Assembly: GCF_000349565.1 (NCBI RefSeq)
Contig: NZ_KB714607.1
Coordinates: 160,430-224,429, forward strand
Direction: 5' to 3'
From: Curtobacterium flaccumfaciens UCD-AKU
Lineage (GTDB): Bacteria > Actinomycetota > Actinomycetes > Actinomycetales > Microbacteriaceae
DNA: 64,000 bases
Below, piece after piece: positions 34,904 through 44,588 of this stretch. Below the pieces are notes generated by a model. It saw nothing but the letters and a program-made list of their open reading frames with translations, did not search any database and was not told the origin of the DNA. The translations under genes and the position numbers were made by a program. The stretch's first letter is position 1. Every line of letters begins with the position of its first letter.

Positions 34904-35974
34904 ATGAACCTGGCTGCAGCAGACACCACCGACGTCCCGAAGTGGGCGTCCAACGCGTTCCTCCAGTTCGTCGACGCCTGGCAAGCACCGATCACGATCG
35001 TCATCACGATCCTCGCGGCGATCGTCCTCCGGCTGATCCTCCGTCGCATGATCAAGCAGGTCGTCGACCGGATCGTGAACGGCGTCAAGAAGCGTCAGGG
35101 GGCGGCCGACACCCAGGCCCTCATCGCCTCCCCCGTGCAGACCGCGCGTGTCGTGCAACGGACCCGGACGCTCGGCAGTGTCCTCGAGAACCTGGCCACC
35201 GTGGTCGTCGTCGTGATCGCGCTCGTGGTCATCGCCACGGCGTTGTGGAAGGGTGCCGCGGTCGGCATCGTCGGCGGTGCGTCCCTCGTCGCGGCCGGCC
35301 TCGCCGTCGGCGCCCAGTCCATCGTGAAGGACCTGTTGTCCGGCATCTTCATGATCCTCGAGGACCAGGCCGGCGTCGGTGACGTCGTCGACACCGGGCA
35401 GGCCACCGGCGTCGTCGAGAACGTCGGGCTGCGCGTCATGCAGATCCGCGACGTGAACGGCATCCTCTGGTTCGTCCCGAACGGGCAGATCCTGCGCGTC
35501 GGCAACCTTTCCCAGGGCTGGTCACGGGTGCTCGTCGACATCACCGTGCCGTACGACACCGACATCGACGCCGTGCAGGACGCCCTGCTCAAGGCCGCCG
35601 TGACGATGTCGCAGGAGCCGCGCTGGCGCCAGCGGATCGTCGAGAAGCCGGAGATCTGGGGCCTGCAGTCGATCACCGACGCCGGGATGGTCTTCCGCCT
35701 GGTCGTGAAGACCCGCGCCTCCGAGCTCGACGTCGTCGGCCGGGAGCTCCGCACCCGACTGAAGCACGCCGTCGACGAACTCGGCATCACCCTGCCCGCG
35801 ATGGCGATGATCATGCCCGAGGGCTGGGAGAACGCCACCTCGATCAACGGGCTGCGCACCGTCCGCACCCAGCCGATGGCTGCGCCCACGAAGCCGCGGC
35901 GCACCAAGCGCAACATCCTCGGGCAGCCGATCCGCACGGACGACGAGCCCGACAGCGGGAAGGACCCCCGATGA
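34904..35974 (+). CDS. Small-conductance mechanosensitive channel, MscS family
   Basis: Releases solutes under membrane tension. The 356-residue protein has one N-terminal span (about 26-50), a second around 95-120 and the pore-lining TM3 (GIVGGASLVAAGLAVGAQSI), then the MscS beta domain (FMILEDQAGVGDVVDTG, NGILWFVPNGQILRVGNLS). The basic C-terminal tail is rich in Pro and Arg. The stop overlaps the globin start by 4 bp. Confidence 0.93.
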   Translation: MNLAAADTTDVPKWASNAFLQFVDAWQAPITIVITILAAIVLRLILRRMIKQVVDRIVNGVKKRQGAADTQALIASPVQTARVVQRTRTLGSVLENLATVVVVVIALVVIATALWKGAAVGIVGGASLVAAGLAVGAQSIVKDLLSGIFMILEDQAGVGDVVDTGQATGVVENVGLRVMQIRDVNGILWFVPNGQILRVGNLSQGWSRVLVDITVPYDTDIDAVQDALLKAAVTMSQEPRWRQRIVEKPEIWGLQSITDAGMVFRLVVKTRASELDVVGRELRTRLKHAVDELGITLPAMAMIMPEGWENATSINGLRTVRTQPMAAPTKPRRTKRNILGQPIRTDDEPDSGKDPR

Positions 35975-36465
35975 CCGACCTCACACCCCCGACCGGCCCG
36001 GGTGGGCCAGGAGCACGCGGTTCGCTCGGCATGCCCGGCGTCCCCGCGCAGCCGATCACCCTGCGCGTCGGTGAGCACGGCACCTCGGCCACCGGGTCGC
36101 TGTACGAGCGGATCGGCGGTGCCCCCACCTTCGACCGGCTCGTCCGGCGCTTCTACGAGGGCGTGCAGCAGGACGAGGTCATCTGGCCGATGTACCCGGC
36201 CGACGACCTCGAGGGCGCGATCTGGCGCCTGTCCGCCTTCCTGCAGCAGTACTGGGGCGGGCCGGGCACGTACAGCGAGCAGCGCGGGCACCCCCGTCTG
36301 CGGATGCGCCACAACCCGTTCCGCATCACGTCCGAGGCGCGGGAGCGCTGGCTCCACCACATGCACGAGGCGGTCGAGTCGCTCGAGCTCGCTCCCCTGG
36401 ACGAAGCCGAGCTCTGGGGCTACCTCGACCGCGCTGCCCACGCGATGACGAACACCTTCGACTGA
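35971..36465 (+). CDS. Truncated hemoglobin, group II (GlbO type)
   Basis: Small heme protein that binds oxygen or nitric oxide. The 164-residue product has a disordered Gly/Pro-rich head of about 40 residues, then the globin fold: LYERIGGAPTFDRLVRRFYE, WPMYP, YWGGPGTYSEQRGHPRLRMRH (split as YWGGPGTYSEQRGH and PRLRMRH) with the proximal histidine in the latter part, and WGYLDRAAHAM. It is translationally coupled to mscS. Confidence 0.93.
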   Translation: MTDLTPPTGPGGPGARGSLGMPGVPAQPITLRVGEHGTSATGSLYERIGGAPTFDRLVRRFYEGVQQDEVIWPMYPADDLEGAIWRLSAFLQQYWGGPGTYSEQRGHPRLRMRHNPFRITSEARERWLHHMHEAVESLELAPLDEAELWGYLDRAAHAMTNTFD

Positions 36466-36775
36466 CGCGCGTCCGGCGCGGACGCCGTCGTGTCGTCGAG
36501 ACGCCGCCGGATCCGGCGGCGTCTCGACGCTCCCGCGGCGTCTTCCGCGGACGCCGGCGTGCAGTGATCGTCACGAGCGCCGGACGGGAGGCCCGTGGCG
36601 GCGTCGCCACGGGCCTCCCGTCCGGCGGTTCCCGCGTTCTCGTGCTGGCGAGACGCCGGCGTGTCCGTCCGACGCCGCCATGTGCGTTCCGCGCCTCCGA
36701 ATACGGCGGCGTCTCGCGGAACCGGCGGCGTGCCCGCGGGACGCCGGCGTCTTCGGCCAGCGTGTCTCAGCGCGG
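36466..36775. repeat. Gene-free 310-bp mosaic of palindromes
   Basis: Contains a perfect 34-bp palindrome (36495-36528) centred on GGATCC with arms GTCGAGACGCCGCCGGA, a perfect 22-bp hairpin with GCGT loop (36579-36600 and 36605-36626, including GGACGGGAGGCCCGTGG), and three copies of ACGCCGGCGT (36551, 36653, 36741). Further GGCGGCGTCTCG variants fill the rest. No open frame here looks like a gene. One hairpin may terminate the convergent globin and SDR genes, but the density exceeds what termination needs. Confidence 0.75.
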
Positions 36776-37618
36776 TCAGCGCACGTACGAGCCGGAGGCG
36801 AGGTCGTCGACCAGCGACGGCCGTGACGGCCGCCAGCCGTGGGCCGACCGGGCGTGTGCGCCGGACGCCTCCTGGTGCAGCAGCAGCGCGTCGGCGAAGT
36901 CCTGCCCGAGCCGTTCGCGGCTCGCATCGACGCTCTCGGCGACGACCGGTGCACCGTGGGCCCCGGCCTCGGCGAGCTCGCGCACGGTCGGGTTGTCCCC
37001 GGTCGCCGCGACGATGTACCCGTCGAGCTCGCCGCGGTGCAGCGCGAGGACGTAGAGCTCGCCGAGGTCGTCCACGTGCACCGTCGTCCACCGCTGGGAG
37101 CCATCCCCGACCAGCCGCACCGGCTGCTCGCCGTCGCCGACGAACATCGCCGGGATGCCGGCGCCGCGTCCGTACACGATGCCGGGCGCGACGATGGTGC
37201 TCCGGACGTCGCTGGCGCGCAGCAGGGCCTCGTTCGGACCGCGCCACGCGGTCAGCGCCGGCGGGTCGATCGGCGACTGCTCCGAGATGTCCGTCGAGTC
37301 GCCGAAGGTGAAGATCCCGCCGGTGTGCACGAACGGCTTGGGGGTGCCGGCCAGTGCAGCGATCGCGGTGCGGATGAAGTCCGGGTCGACGTCCGGGGCC
37401 GATGCCGTGTGGACCACGCCGTCGCTCTCGTGCAGCAGCCGTTCGACGACCTCGGTGTCGGTGACGTCACCGACCAGGGCTCGGCCACCGGCGTCACGGA
37501 CGTGCTGGGCCTTCTCGTCGGACCGGACGAGTGCGGTGACCTCGTCGCCGTGGGCGACCAGGGAGCGGAGGACGGAGGAGCCGATGTAGCCGGACGCACC
37601 GGTGAGGAAGACGTGCAT
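36776..37618 (-). CDS. NAD(P)-dependent epimerase/reductase of the extended SDR type
   Basis: The 280-residue protein starts MHVFLTGASGYIGSSVLRSL, with the extended-SDR Rossmann motif TGASGYIG and later segments VVHTAS and GIVYGRGAG. The usual YxxxK catalytic pair is not clear, suggesting an atypical member or an NmrA-like regulator. The ATG at 37618 coincides with the start of the Rossmann strand. Confidence 0.9.
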   Translation of the reverse strand: MHVFLTGASGYIGSSVLRSLVAHGDEVTALVRSDEKAQHVRDAGGRALVGDVTDTEVVERLLHESDGVVHTASAPDVDPDFIRTAIAALAGTPKPFVHTGGIFTFGDSTDISEQSPIDPPALTAWRGPNEALLRASDVRSTIVAPGIVYGRGAGIPAMFVGDGEQPVRLVGDGSQRWTTVHVDDLGELYVLALHRGELDGYIVAATGDNPTVRELAEAGAHGAPVVAESVDASRERLGQDFADALLLHQEASGAHARSAHGWRPSRPSLVDDLASGSYVR

Positions 37619-37698
37619 GCGGCCAGCCAACCACGGCGGCCGGGCGGCGTGGTCCGCGGCGGTCATCGTCCTCGCCGTCTTCTTCGTCGTCGTCGTCG

Positions 37699-38400
37699 TT
37701 ACGAGCTCAGGGTCCAGGCGCGCCGCTTCACGAGCACGTGGCCACGCGAGGTCGTGAGACGGCTCCACGGACCGGTCTCGAACAGGCGCACCGGGTCGTG
37801 CCCGAGGAAGCCGAGGCTCTCGCCGGCGAACCCCGCACCAGCCGGCAGGTGCTCGACGCCGGGGACCGGTCTGCCCCAGACCTCGGCACGGATCCGCCGG
37901 ACGATGGCCTCACCCGAGTTGGACGGCACGGCGTCGGCGACCTCGGCGATGCCGTCACGGGTGGCCCGGCGGAGGAGTTCGGGCGAGACGTCCGGCAGCG
38001 GGACCCAGCCACCGCGGGGCGGCGAGATGGCCGCCCACGTGACCGTGTGGACTTCGTGCGGCAGCTCGACCTCGATCGGGGTGGCCCGCGTCGGGTCGGC
38101 GCCCTCGGCGTGCTCGGCGTCCTGCGTCTCTGCCAGCAGGCGGAGACGCTCGAGCAGCGACTGCAGCGGCACCACGGTGTCGATCGAGGCGGGCTCGGTG
38201 AGCGAGAACGTGCGGAGACCGAGCACCGTCGGCAGTTCGTCGAGCAACCCGAGCGGGTAGAGGATCGCCGTGTACACGGCCAGGACGCCCGAGTCGGCGA
38301 TGAGCCGGACCGAGCCGTCCTCGATCCGAGCGGCACGGCCGAGGTACGTGCGGAGGTCACCGAGTGAGGCGGCGTCGGGAAGCGTGAACGAGTTGCCCAT
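37699..38400 (-). CDS. Conserved hypothetical protein, 233 residues
   Basis: I do not recognise a named domain. The protein starts MGNSFTLPDAASLGDLRTYL and is mixed alpha/beta, with no signal peptide or membrane span. Notable segments are VRLIADSGVLAVYTAILYPL near residue 45 and a C-terminal GFLGHDPVRLFETGPWSRLT. It is divergent from the tesB-like gene with 92 bp between starts. Codon use is normal. Confidence 0.8.
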   Translation of the reverse strand: MGNSFTLPDAASLGDLRTYLGRAARIEDGSVRLIADSGVLAVYTAILYPLGLLDELPTVLGLRTFSLTEPASIDTVVPLQSLLERLRLLAETQDAEHAEGADPTRATPIEVELPHEVHTVTWAAISPPRGGWVPLPDVSPELLRRATRDGIAEVADAVPSNSGEAIVRRIRAEVWGRPVPGVEHLPAGAGFAGESLGFLGHDPVRLFETGPWSRLTTSRGHVLVKRRAWTLSS

Positions 38401-38492
38401 GTCGTCCACGATCCTACCGGCCGTCGACGCCACACAGCCTGGGCGTGGTGACCCTGCATCGAGGCCGGGCAGCCGTTCGTAGACTGCACAAC

Positions 38493-39356
38493 GTGAACGG
38501 CGAACCCGACTTCCTGCGGACCCTGCGACTCGAGGACACCGGCGCGAGCACGGGCGAGACGATCCTGACCGGTGCCAGCCACTGGTCCCCCGGCGGACGG
38601 GTGTTCGGCGGGCAGGTCCTGGCCCAGTGCATCGTCGCCGCGCAGACCACGATCGACGGTCGCGACGTCCACTCGATGCACGGGTACTTCCTGCGGCCGG
38701 GCGACGTCGACGTGCCGATCACCTTCGCCGTCGAGCGCATCCACGACGGTCGTTCGTTCGCGACCCGCCGCGTGCAGGCGTACCAGCGCGGCGTCCCGAT
38801 CTTCTCGATGATCGCGTCGTTCCAGGTGCCGGACACCGGTCTCGAACACCAGGACCCGTACCCGGTGGACACCCCGGACCCGGAGTCCCTGCCGTCGGCC
38901 GCGTCGATCCTGTCCGCCATCGACCACCCCGTCGCACGGGCGTGGGCCGCACGGTCCATCGACCTGCGGCACGTCGAGGGTCCGGTGTTCATCGACGTGC
39001 AGGGCGAGCACGTGCCGCACCAGGCGGTCTGGTTCCGGGTGCAGGGCGACCTGCCCGAGGACCCGGCGCTGCACCGTGCGGTGCTCGGCTACGCCAGCGA
39101 CATGTCCATCCTCGAGCCGATCATGCGGCGGCACGGCGTCGCCTGGGGCACCCCCGGTGTGAAGAGCGCCAGCCTCGACCACGCGATGTGGTGGCACCGC
39201 GACGGTCGCGCGGACGAGTGGATCCTGTACACGCAGGAGTCCCCGAGCGCGCAGGGCGGACGGGGACTCGCGTTGGGGCGGATGTTCTCCCGCGACGGTC
39301 AGCTGCTGGCCACCGTCGCCCAGGAGGGCATGATGCGGGTGCCTACGGGCGGCTGA
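38493..39356 (+). CDS. tesB: Acyl-CoA thioesterase II
   Basis: Hydrolyses acyl-CoAs to free acids and CoA. The 287-residue product has two hot-dog repeats: RVFGGQVLAQ with HSMHGYFLRPGD in the first, and SLDHAMWWHRD in the second. The GTG start at 38493 has no ribosome-binding site; a TAGACT element ends 7 nt upstream, so the message may be leaderless. It converges on and overlaps the next thioesterase gene by 14 bp. Confidence 0.93.
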   Translation: MNGEPDFLRTLRLEDTGASTGETILTGASHWSPGGRVFGGQVLAQCIVAAQTTIDGRDVHSMHGYFLRPGDVDVPITFAVERIHDGRSFATRRVQAYQRGVPIFSMIASFQVPDTGLEHQDPYPVDTPDPESLPSAASILSAIDHPVARAWAARSIDLRHVEGPVFIDVQGEHVPHQAVWFRVQGDLPEDPALHRAVLGYASDMSILEPIMRRHGVAWGTPGVKSASLDHAMWWHRDGRADEWILYTQESPSAQGGRGLALGRMFSRDGQLLATVAQEGMMRVPTGG

Positions 39357-39822
39357 ACTGCACCGGGTCTTCGAAGTAGCGCTCACACGCGGCACGCTCG
39401 GGGTCGGTCAGCCGACGCGGACGGTTCGTCGCCGCGTCGACCATCACGAGTGCGGTCGTGGCCCGGGTGTACAGGACCGCGGGGGACTGTCCCACGGGCG
39501 ACCAGACCTCGTACGAGACGTCGATGCTCGCACCGCCCACCCGCCCGATCCACATCTGGATGTCGAGCGGCTGACGGAGGTACGGGATCGATGCCAGGTA
39601 CTCGAGGCGTTGCCCGGCGATGATCGTCATGGTGCCCGAACCGGGCCGACCGTCGATGATCGGCTCGGGCAGGGCGCCGTCGGGGTCCTCACCGGGGTCG
39701 GCACCCCAGAACCCCACGATGCGCGCCTCTTCGAGGAGGCGCAGCATCGCGGAGTTGTTGACGTGGCCGTAGGCGTCGATGTCGCTCCACCGCATGCGGA
39801 TGGGAGCGTGCAGTCTCGCCAC
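39343..39822 (-). CDS. Hot-dog acyl-CoA thioesterase, 4-hydroxybenzoyl-CoA type
   Basis: The 159-residue single hot-dog protein carries the family motif RWSDIDAYGHVNNSAMLRLL with the catalytic aspartate, and a later YLRQPLDIQMWIG. The GTG at 39822 (VARLHAPIRMRWSD) starts 5 bp after the ettA stop, so the two form an operon. The acyl substrate is unknown. Confidence 0.91.
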   Translation of the reverse strand: MARLHAPIRMRWSDIDAYGHVNNSAMLRLLEEARIVGFWGADPGEDPDGALPEPIIDGRPGSGTMTIIAGQRLEYLASIPYLRQPLDIQMWIGRVGGASIDVSYEVWSPVGQSPAVLYTRATTALVMVDAATNRPRRLTDPERAACERYFEDPVQFSRP

Positions 39823-39827
39823 GCGGG

Positions 39828-41513
<1,686 letters not shown>

Positions 41514-41702
41514 ATCGGCCCCAAGTGTAGTGACACCGTCGGAGCAGCGCTCGCCCGACGCCGGATCGCCGCTTCCCGCACCTGTACGAACCGGCCTGTT
41601 GTTCGCGTCACGGACGACGTAGCTTTGCCTCACCCAGCAACTTGGGGCCCGTCGCCCACCACGACGAGGACCAGGATCAGGACCACGGACAGGACGAGGA
41701 CC

Positions 41703-42437
41703 ATGACCACGCACACGACAACGACCCCGTCGCGGCTCCGCCGCCTCGCGCTCCCCTTCGTCGGAGCGATCGCACTCACCGTCGGACTCATCGCTCCGGT
41801 GTCGCCGGCATCCGCCGTGGCCCTGCCGAAGGGCGCCCCGTACCTGCTGTACACCGCGAGCATCAGCGCGAACGGCTCGGGGACCGGCTACTCGTCGTAC
41901 ATCAACGTGCACGACGCCCACAACAACGCCTACGCCTTCGGGATCCAGTCGGACAAGGGCTCCACCGTGAGCAAGGGCAAGCCGCGGTACATCTGGGAGC
42001 GCGTGCAGAACGGCAAGTTCACGTACGGCTACCTCGGCCCGGCGACGAACAAGCTCACCCCGATCGGCATGCGCTGGTACAAGAACGACGTCGCGACGAT
42101 GATCGTGAACCACAAGACCGTCGCCAACCTGAAGCTCAACCTGGACGGACGGCTGTTCTTCAACGCCGAGGCCAACGCCCGTCTGAACGGTGACGTCGTG
42201 CACTCGACGGTGCAGAACACCCGCATCACGGTCGGCGACCGCAAGTCGAACACCGGGCTGAACGGCAAGTGGAACACGGGCTTCTCGTTCCACGGGCTGA
42301 AGGCCACGCAGACCAACAGCCCGCGGGTGCAGGGTGCGAGCTTCAAGATCGACGGCCGTGTGACCGGGCTGCCCCGCGGTGGCAACTGGGACACCGACCA
42401 GGTCTCCGGCATCGGGATGATCGCCCAGAAGTGGTGA
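41703..42437 (+). CDS. Secreted protein of unknown function, 244 residues
   Basis: A Sec signal peptide (FVGAIALTVGLIAPVSPASA, cleavage near residue 38) is followed by a beta-rich mature domain with no cysteine and no recognised motif. Segments such as YLLYTASISANGSGTGYSSY and VHSTVQNTRITVGDRKS suggest a jelly-roll or lectin-like sandwich, which is inference. GAGGACC precedes the ATG. A strong terminator follows. It may be a surface or extracellular binding protein. Confidence 0.82.
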   Translation: MTTHTTTTPSRLRRLALPFVGAIALTVGLIAPVSPASAVALPKGAPYLLYTASISANGSGTGYSSYINVHDAHNNAYAFGIQSDKGSTVSKGKPRYIWERVQNGKFTYGYLGPATNKLTPIGMRWYKNDVATMIVNHKTVANLKLNLDGRLFFNAEANARLNGDVVHSTVQNTRITVGDRKSNTGLNGKWNTGFSFHGLKATQTNSPRVQGASFKIDGRVTGLPRGGNWDTDQVSGIGMIAQKW

Positions 42438-42468
42438 CCGACGCGAGGCGGTGAACCGCACGCGGAAC

Positions 42469-42521
42469 AAGCGGCCTGACCCGGCGCACCGACTCCGATC
42501 GGCCGCCGGGTCAGGCCGCTT
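42469..42521. terminator. Bidirectional terminator between the secreted-protein and ssb genes
   Basis: AAGCGGCCTGACCCGGCG (42469-42486) pairs exactly with 42504-42521 around a 17-nt loop. The ssb stop codon lies inside the right arm, so the hairpin serves both convergent genes. A trailing TT extends into TTCGTCGTGG only on the plus side. Confidence 0.85.
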
Positions 42522-43194
42522 CGTCGTGGTCGGTGCGGTCGGCGTGGTCGTCGAGGGGTGGCGCAGGGTCCCAGGGCGCGGCGTCCTGCTCGAGGACGTG
42601 TTCGGACGGCCCCGCTGGCTCCGTGCCGTCCCCGAGGGTCGGTGCGCCGTGCAGCGCATCGGCGTCGTCGTCCGACCCCGGGTCGGTCGACGGTGCGTGT
42701 TCGTGGGGCTCTGCGGTGTGCTCCCCGCGGTCGGGTCCGTCCGCGGCGCCGTGACCCACAGCGGGGTCACGGACCTCGCCGGTGCGGGGGTCCACCCCAC
42801 GCAGTCCACCGTGACCCGATGCGGCGTCGCCGACCTGCCGCGGAACCCGCAGCCAGTTGCTGATCCCCCACGCCAGGTCGTGGCCGATGCCGTCGGCGTC
42901 GATCTCGACCGAGGTCCCGCCACGACCGTCGCGTTCCCACGTGCGGATGCGAACCCGGCCGGCGACGACGATCCGATCGCCCTTCTTCAGGGACTTGAAC
43001 ACGTTCGACGCGAGCGACCGGAACGCGGTGACGGTGTACCAGTTGGTCGCACCGTTGACCCAGGCCGAGGTGGCCCGGTCCCAACGACGCGAGGGTGACG
43101 CGAGCCGGAGACTCGTGATGGCGATGCCGGTCTCGGTGACGAGGTGCCGGGGCTCGGTGGCGACGATTCCGCAGACGGTGATGATGTCGTTCAT
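42511..43194 (-). CDS. ssb: Single-stranded DNA-binding protein with atypical tail
   Basis: Coats single-stranded DNA in replication, repair or competence. The 227-residue protein has one OB fold (MNDIITVCGIVATEPRHLVT through VEIDADGIGHDLAWG, about residues 1-110), then a long acidic, Gly/Asp-rich disordered tail. The canonical C-terminal tip DDDIPF is absent; it ends DRTDHDEAA. This looks like an accessory paralogue rather than the essential SSB. It is separated by a hairpin from the small gene upstream. Confidence 0.9.
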   Translation of the reverse strand: MNDIITVCGIVATEPRHLVTETGIAITSLRLASPSRRWDRATSAWVNGATNWYTVTAFRSLASNVFKSLKKGDRIVVAGRVRIRTWERDGRGGTSVEIDADGIGHDLAWGISNWLRVPRQVGDAASGHGGLRGVDPRTGEVRDPAVGHGAADGPDRGEHTAEPHEHAPSTDPGSDDDADALHGAPTLGDGTEPAGPSEHVLEQDAAPWDPAPPLDDHADRTDHDEAA

Positions 43195-43210
43195 GGGTCG
43201 ATCGTCACGG

Positions 43211-43240
43211 AGCCCGGGGCTGCCTCAGCAGCCCCGGGCT
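43211..43240 (-). terminator. Terminator hairpin between the 67-residue gene and ssb
   Basis: AGCCCGGGGCTGC (43211-43223) pairs exactly with 43228-43240 around a CTCA loop. It would end transcription of the small upstream gene just before ssb. Confidence 0.75.
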
Positions 43241-43313
43241 GGATCTGTGGCGTGTGGACCCGATCAGGCGACCTGTGGAGGACGAGTCCCCCGGGCCTCC
43301 TGTCCGGACCCGC

Positions 43314-43517
43314 TCAGTGCGCTCGGAACTCGGGCCGGGCGGCCAACGGTCCGAGCGCGGCGTGGACCGCGCCCTTCGCGGACTCGAGGGACGGGTAGGG
43401 CCCGCCCGCCCGTCGGCGTCCGTAGAGCTCGACCTCGAAGCCGTCCGCCGCGCGGTGGATGCTTCCCACTGCTCCGGCCGGACCGATGGCGACCCAGGTT
43501 CCCGTGTTGTCCGTCAT
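43314..43517 (-). CDS. Small hypothetical protein, 67 residues
   Basis: Starts MTDNTGTWVAIGPAGAVGSI after GGAGGTGG, and contains DGFEVELYGRRRAGGPYPSL then ESAKGAVHAAL. The alternating beta pattern followed by a helix looks like a small alpha/beta domain. No family recognised. It is followed by its own hairpin. Composition and the strong ribosome-binding site support it as real. Confidence 0.72.
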   Translation of the reverse strand: MTDNTGTWVAIGPAGAVGSIHRAADGFEVELYGRRRAGGPYPSLESAKGAVHAALGPLAARPEFRAH

Positions 43518-43554
43518 GTTCGAACCACCTCCTCGTGGCCCTGCCGCCCCGGGG

Positions 43555-44082
43555 TCAGGACGCCAGGATGTACTGACTGTAGGCCTTCCGGACCTTGTTC
43601 ACCTTGGGCAGCGCGACCGCGAGGCAGTAACCCTGCCCGGGGTTCTTCGCGAAGAAGTCCTGGTGGTACTCCTCTGCCGTGAAGAACGTCGAGAGCGGCT
43701 CGATGGTGGTGACGACCCCGCCGTCCCAGATGTCCGACGCCCGCTCGATCGCGCGCTCGAACAGCTCGCGCTGCGCGTCGTCGGCCGGGAACATCGCCGA
43801 GCGGTACTGCGTGCCGACGTCGGCGCCCTGCCGGTTCAGCTGACGGGGGTCGTGCAGCGTGAAGAAGACGTCGAGGACCACCTCGGCTGGGATCACCGAC
43901 TCGTCGAACGTCACCGCGACCGCCTCGGCGTGCCCCGTCGTCCCGGTGCACACCAGTTCGTAGGACGGGTCGTCGACCTGTCCGCCGATGTAGCCCGACA
44001 CCACGTCCTGCACACCCTGGAGCGTGCGGTACACGGCGTCGAGACACCAGAAACATCCACCTGCGAGCACGAACGTGGTCAT
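43555..44082 (-). CDS. msrA: Peptide-methionine (S)-S-oxide reductase
   Basis: Reduces methionine-S-sulfoxide in oxidised proteins. The 175-residue product has the catalytic motif GGCFWC (nucleophile C10) and the family segments GYIGG, YRSAMF and FFTAEEYHQDFFAKNP. A resolving cysteine is in GQGYCLAVALPK. The ATG at 44082 is preceded by a GAGAGAGG-like box. It is divergent from an 88-residue gene. Confidence 0.96.
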   Translation of the reverse strand: MTTFVLAGGCFWCLDAVYRTLQGVQDVVSGYIGGQVDDPSYELVCTGTTGHAEAVAVTFDESVIPAEVVLDVFFTLHDPRQLNRQGADVGTQYRSAMFPADDAQRELFERAIERASDIWDGGVVTTIEPLSTFFTAEEYHQDFFAKNPGQGYCLAVALPKVNKVRKAYSQYILAS

Positions 44083-44232
44083 GACGAAACCCTCTCTCCG
44101 GGCCACGCGTGCGGCCCACTCGTTCCTCCACAACAGTGTGCGCGGAGACCCTGTTCCCCAGATCGGACGGCACCCCTCGGCGTGTCGGTGGTCCCCCGTA
44201 GCGTCGGCACCACACCGACCAGGAGGCCAGCG

Positions 44233-44499
44233 ATGCAGACCATCACCGAACCCGCACTGCGGATCCGCACCGTCCCGCTGGCCCGCGCCCGGGGCGACTA
44301 CCGCATCCTCGACGTCCGCGACGACCTGAGCCGCGTGACCCGGGCCAACGGTGAGATCGTCGGCTACGTCGACCGCATCGACGTCGCCGGCGACACCGCC
44401 TACCGTGCGCGCCGGTACGTCGCGACCGAGCGCCGGTTCGTCGAGCTGCCGAGCGTCTGGTCCGCCGACGACGCCGTGGACACCCTGCGCTGGTCATGA
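44233..44499 (+). CDS. Small hypothetical protein, 88 residues
   Basis: Starts MQTITEPALRIRTVPLARAR after AGGAGG. It is predicted mostly beta, with a repeated pattern of basic and acidic residues (YRILDVRDDLSRVTRANGEI, then VGYVDRIDVAG). No family recognised, no signal peptide. Codon use is normal. Confidence 0.72.
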   Translation: MQTITEPALRIRTVPLARARGDYRILDVRDDLSRVTRANGEIVGYVDRIDVAGDTAYRARRYVATERRFVELPSVWSADDAVDTLRWS

Positions 44500-44588
44500 T
44501 GTTCCACATTGGAATCATCTGCGCTGGGATGCGCGGAACGCCGTCCGACCTCCCCGACGCCTGATCGTCCCGTGGGTATGGTGCGCAC

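Noticed and set aside
32708-35158. An 816-codon minus-strand frame opposite pepN
   Set aside because: Shadow of pepN; no ribosome-binding site, no motif, Leu/Val/Arg-rich.
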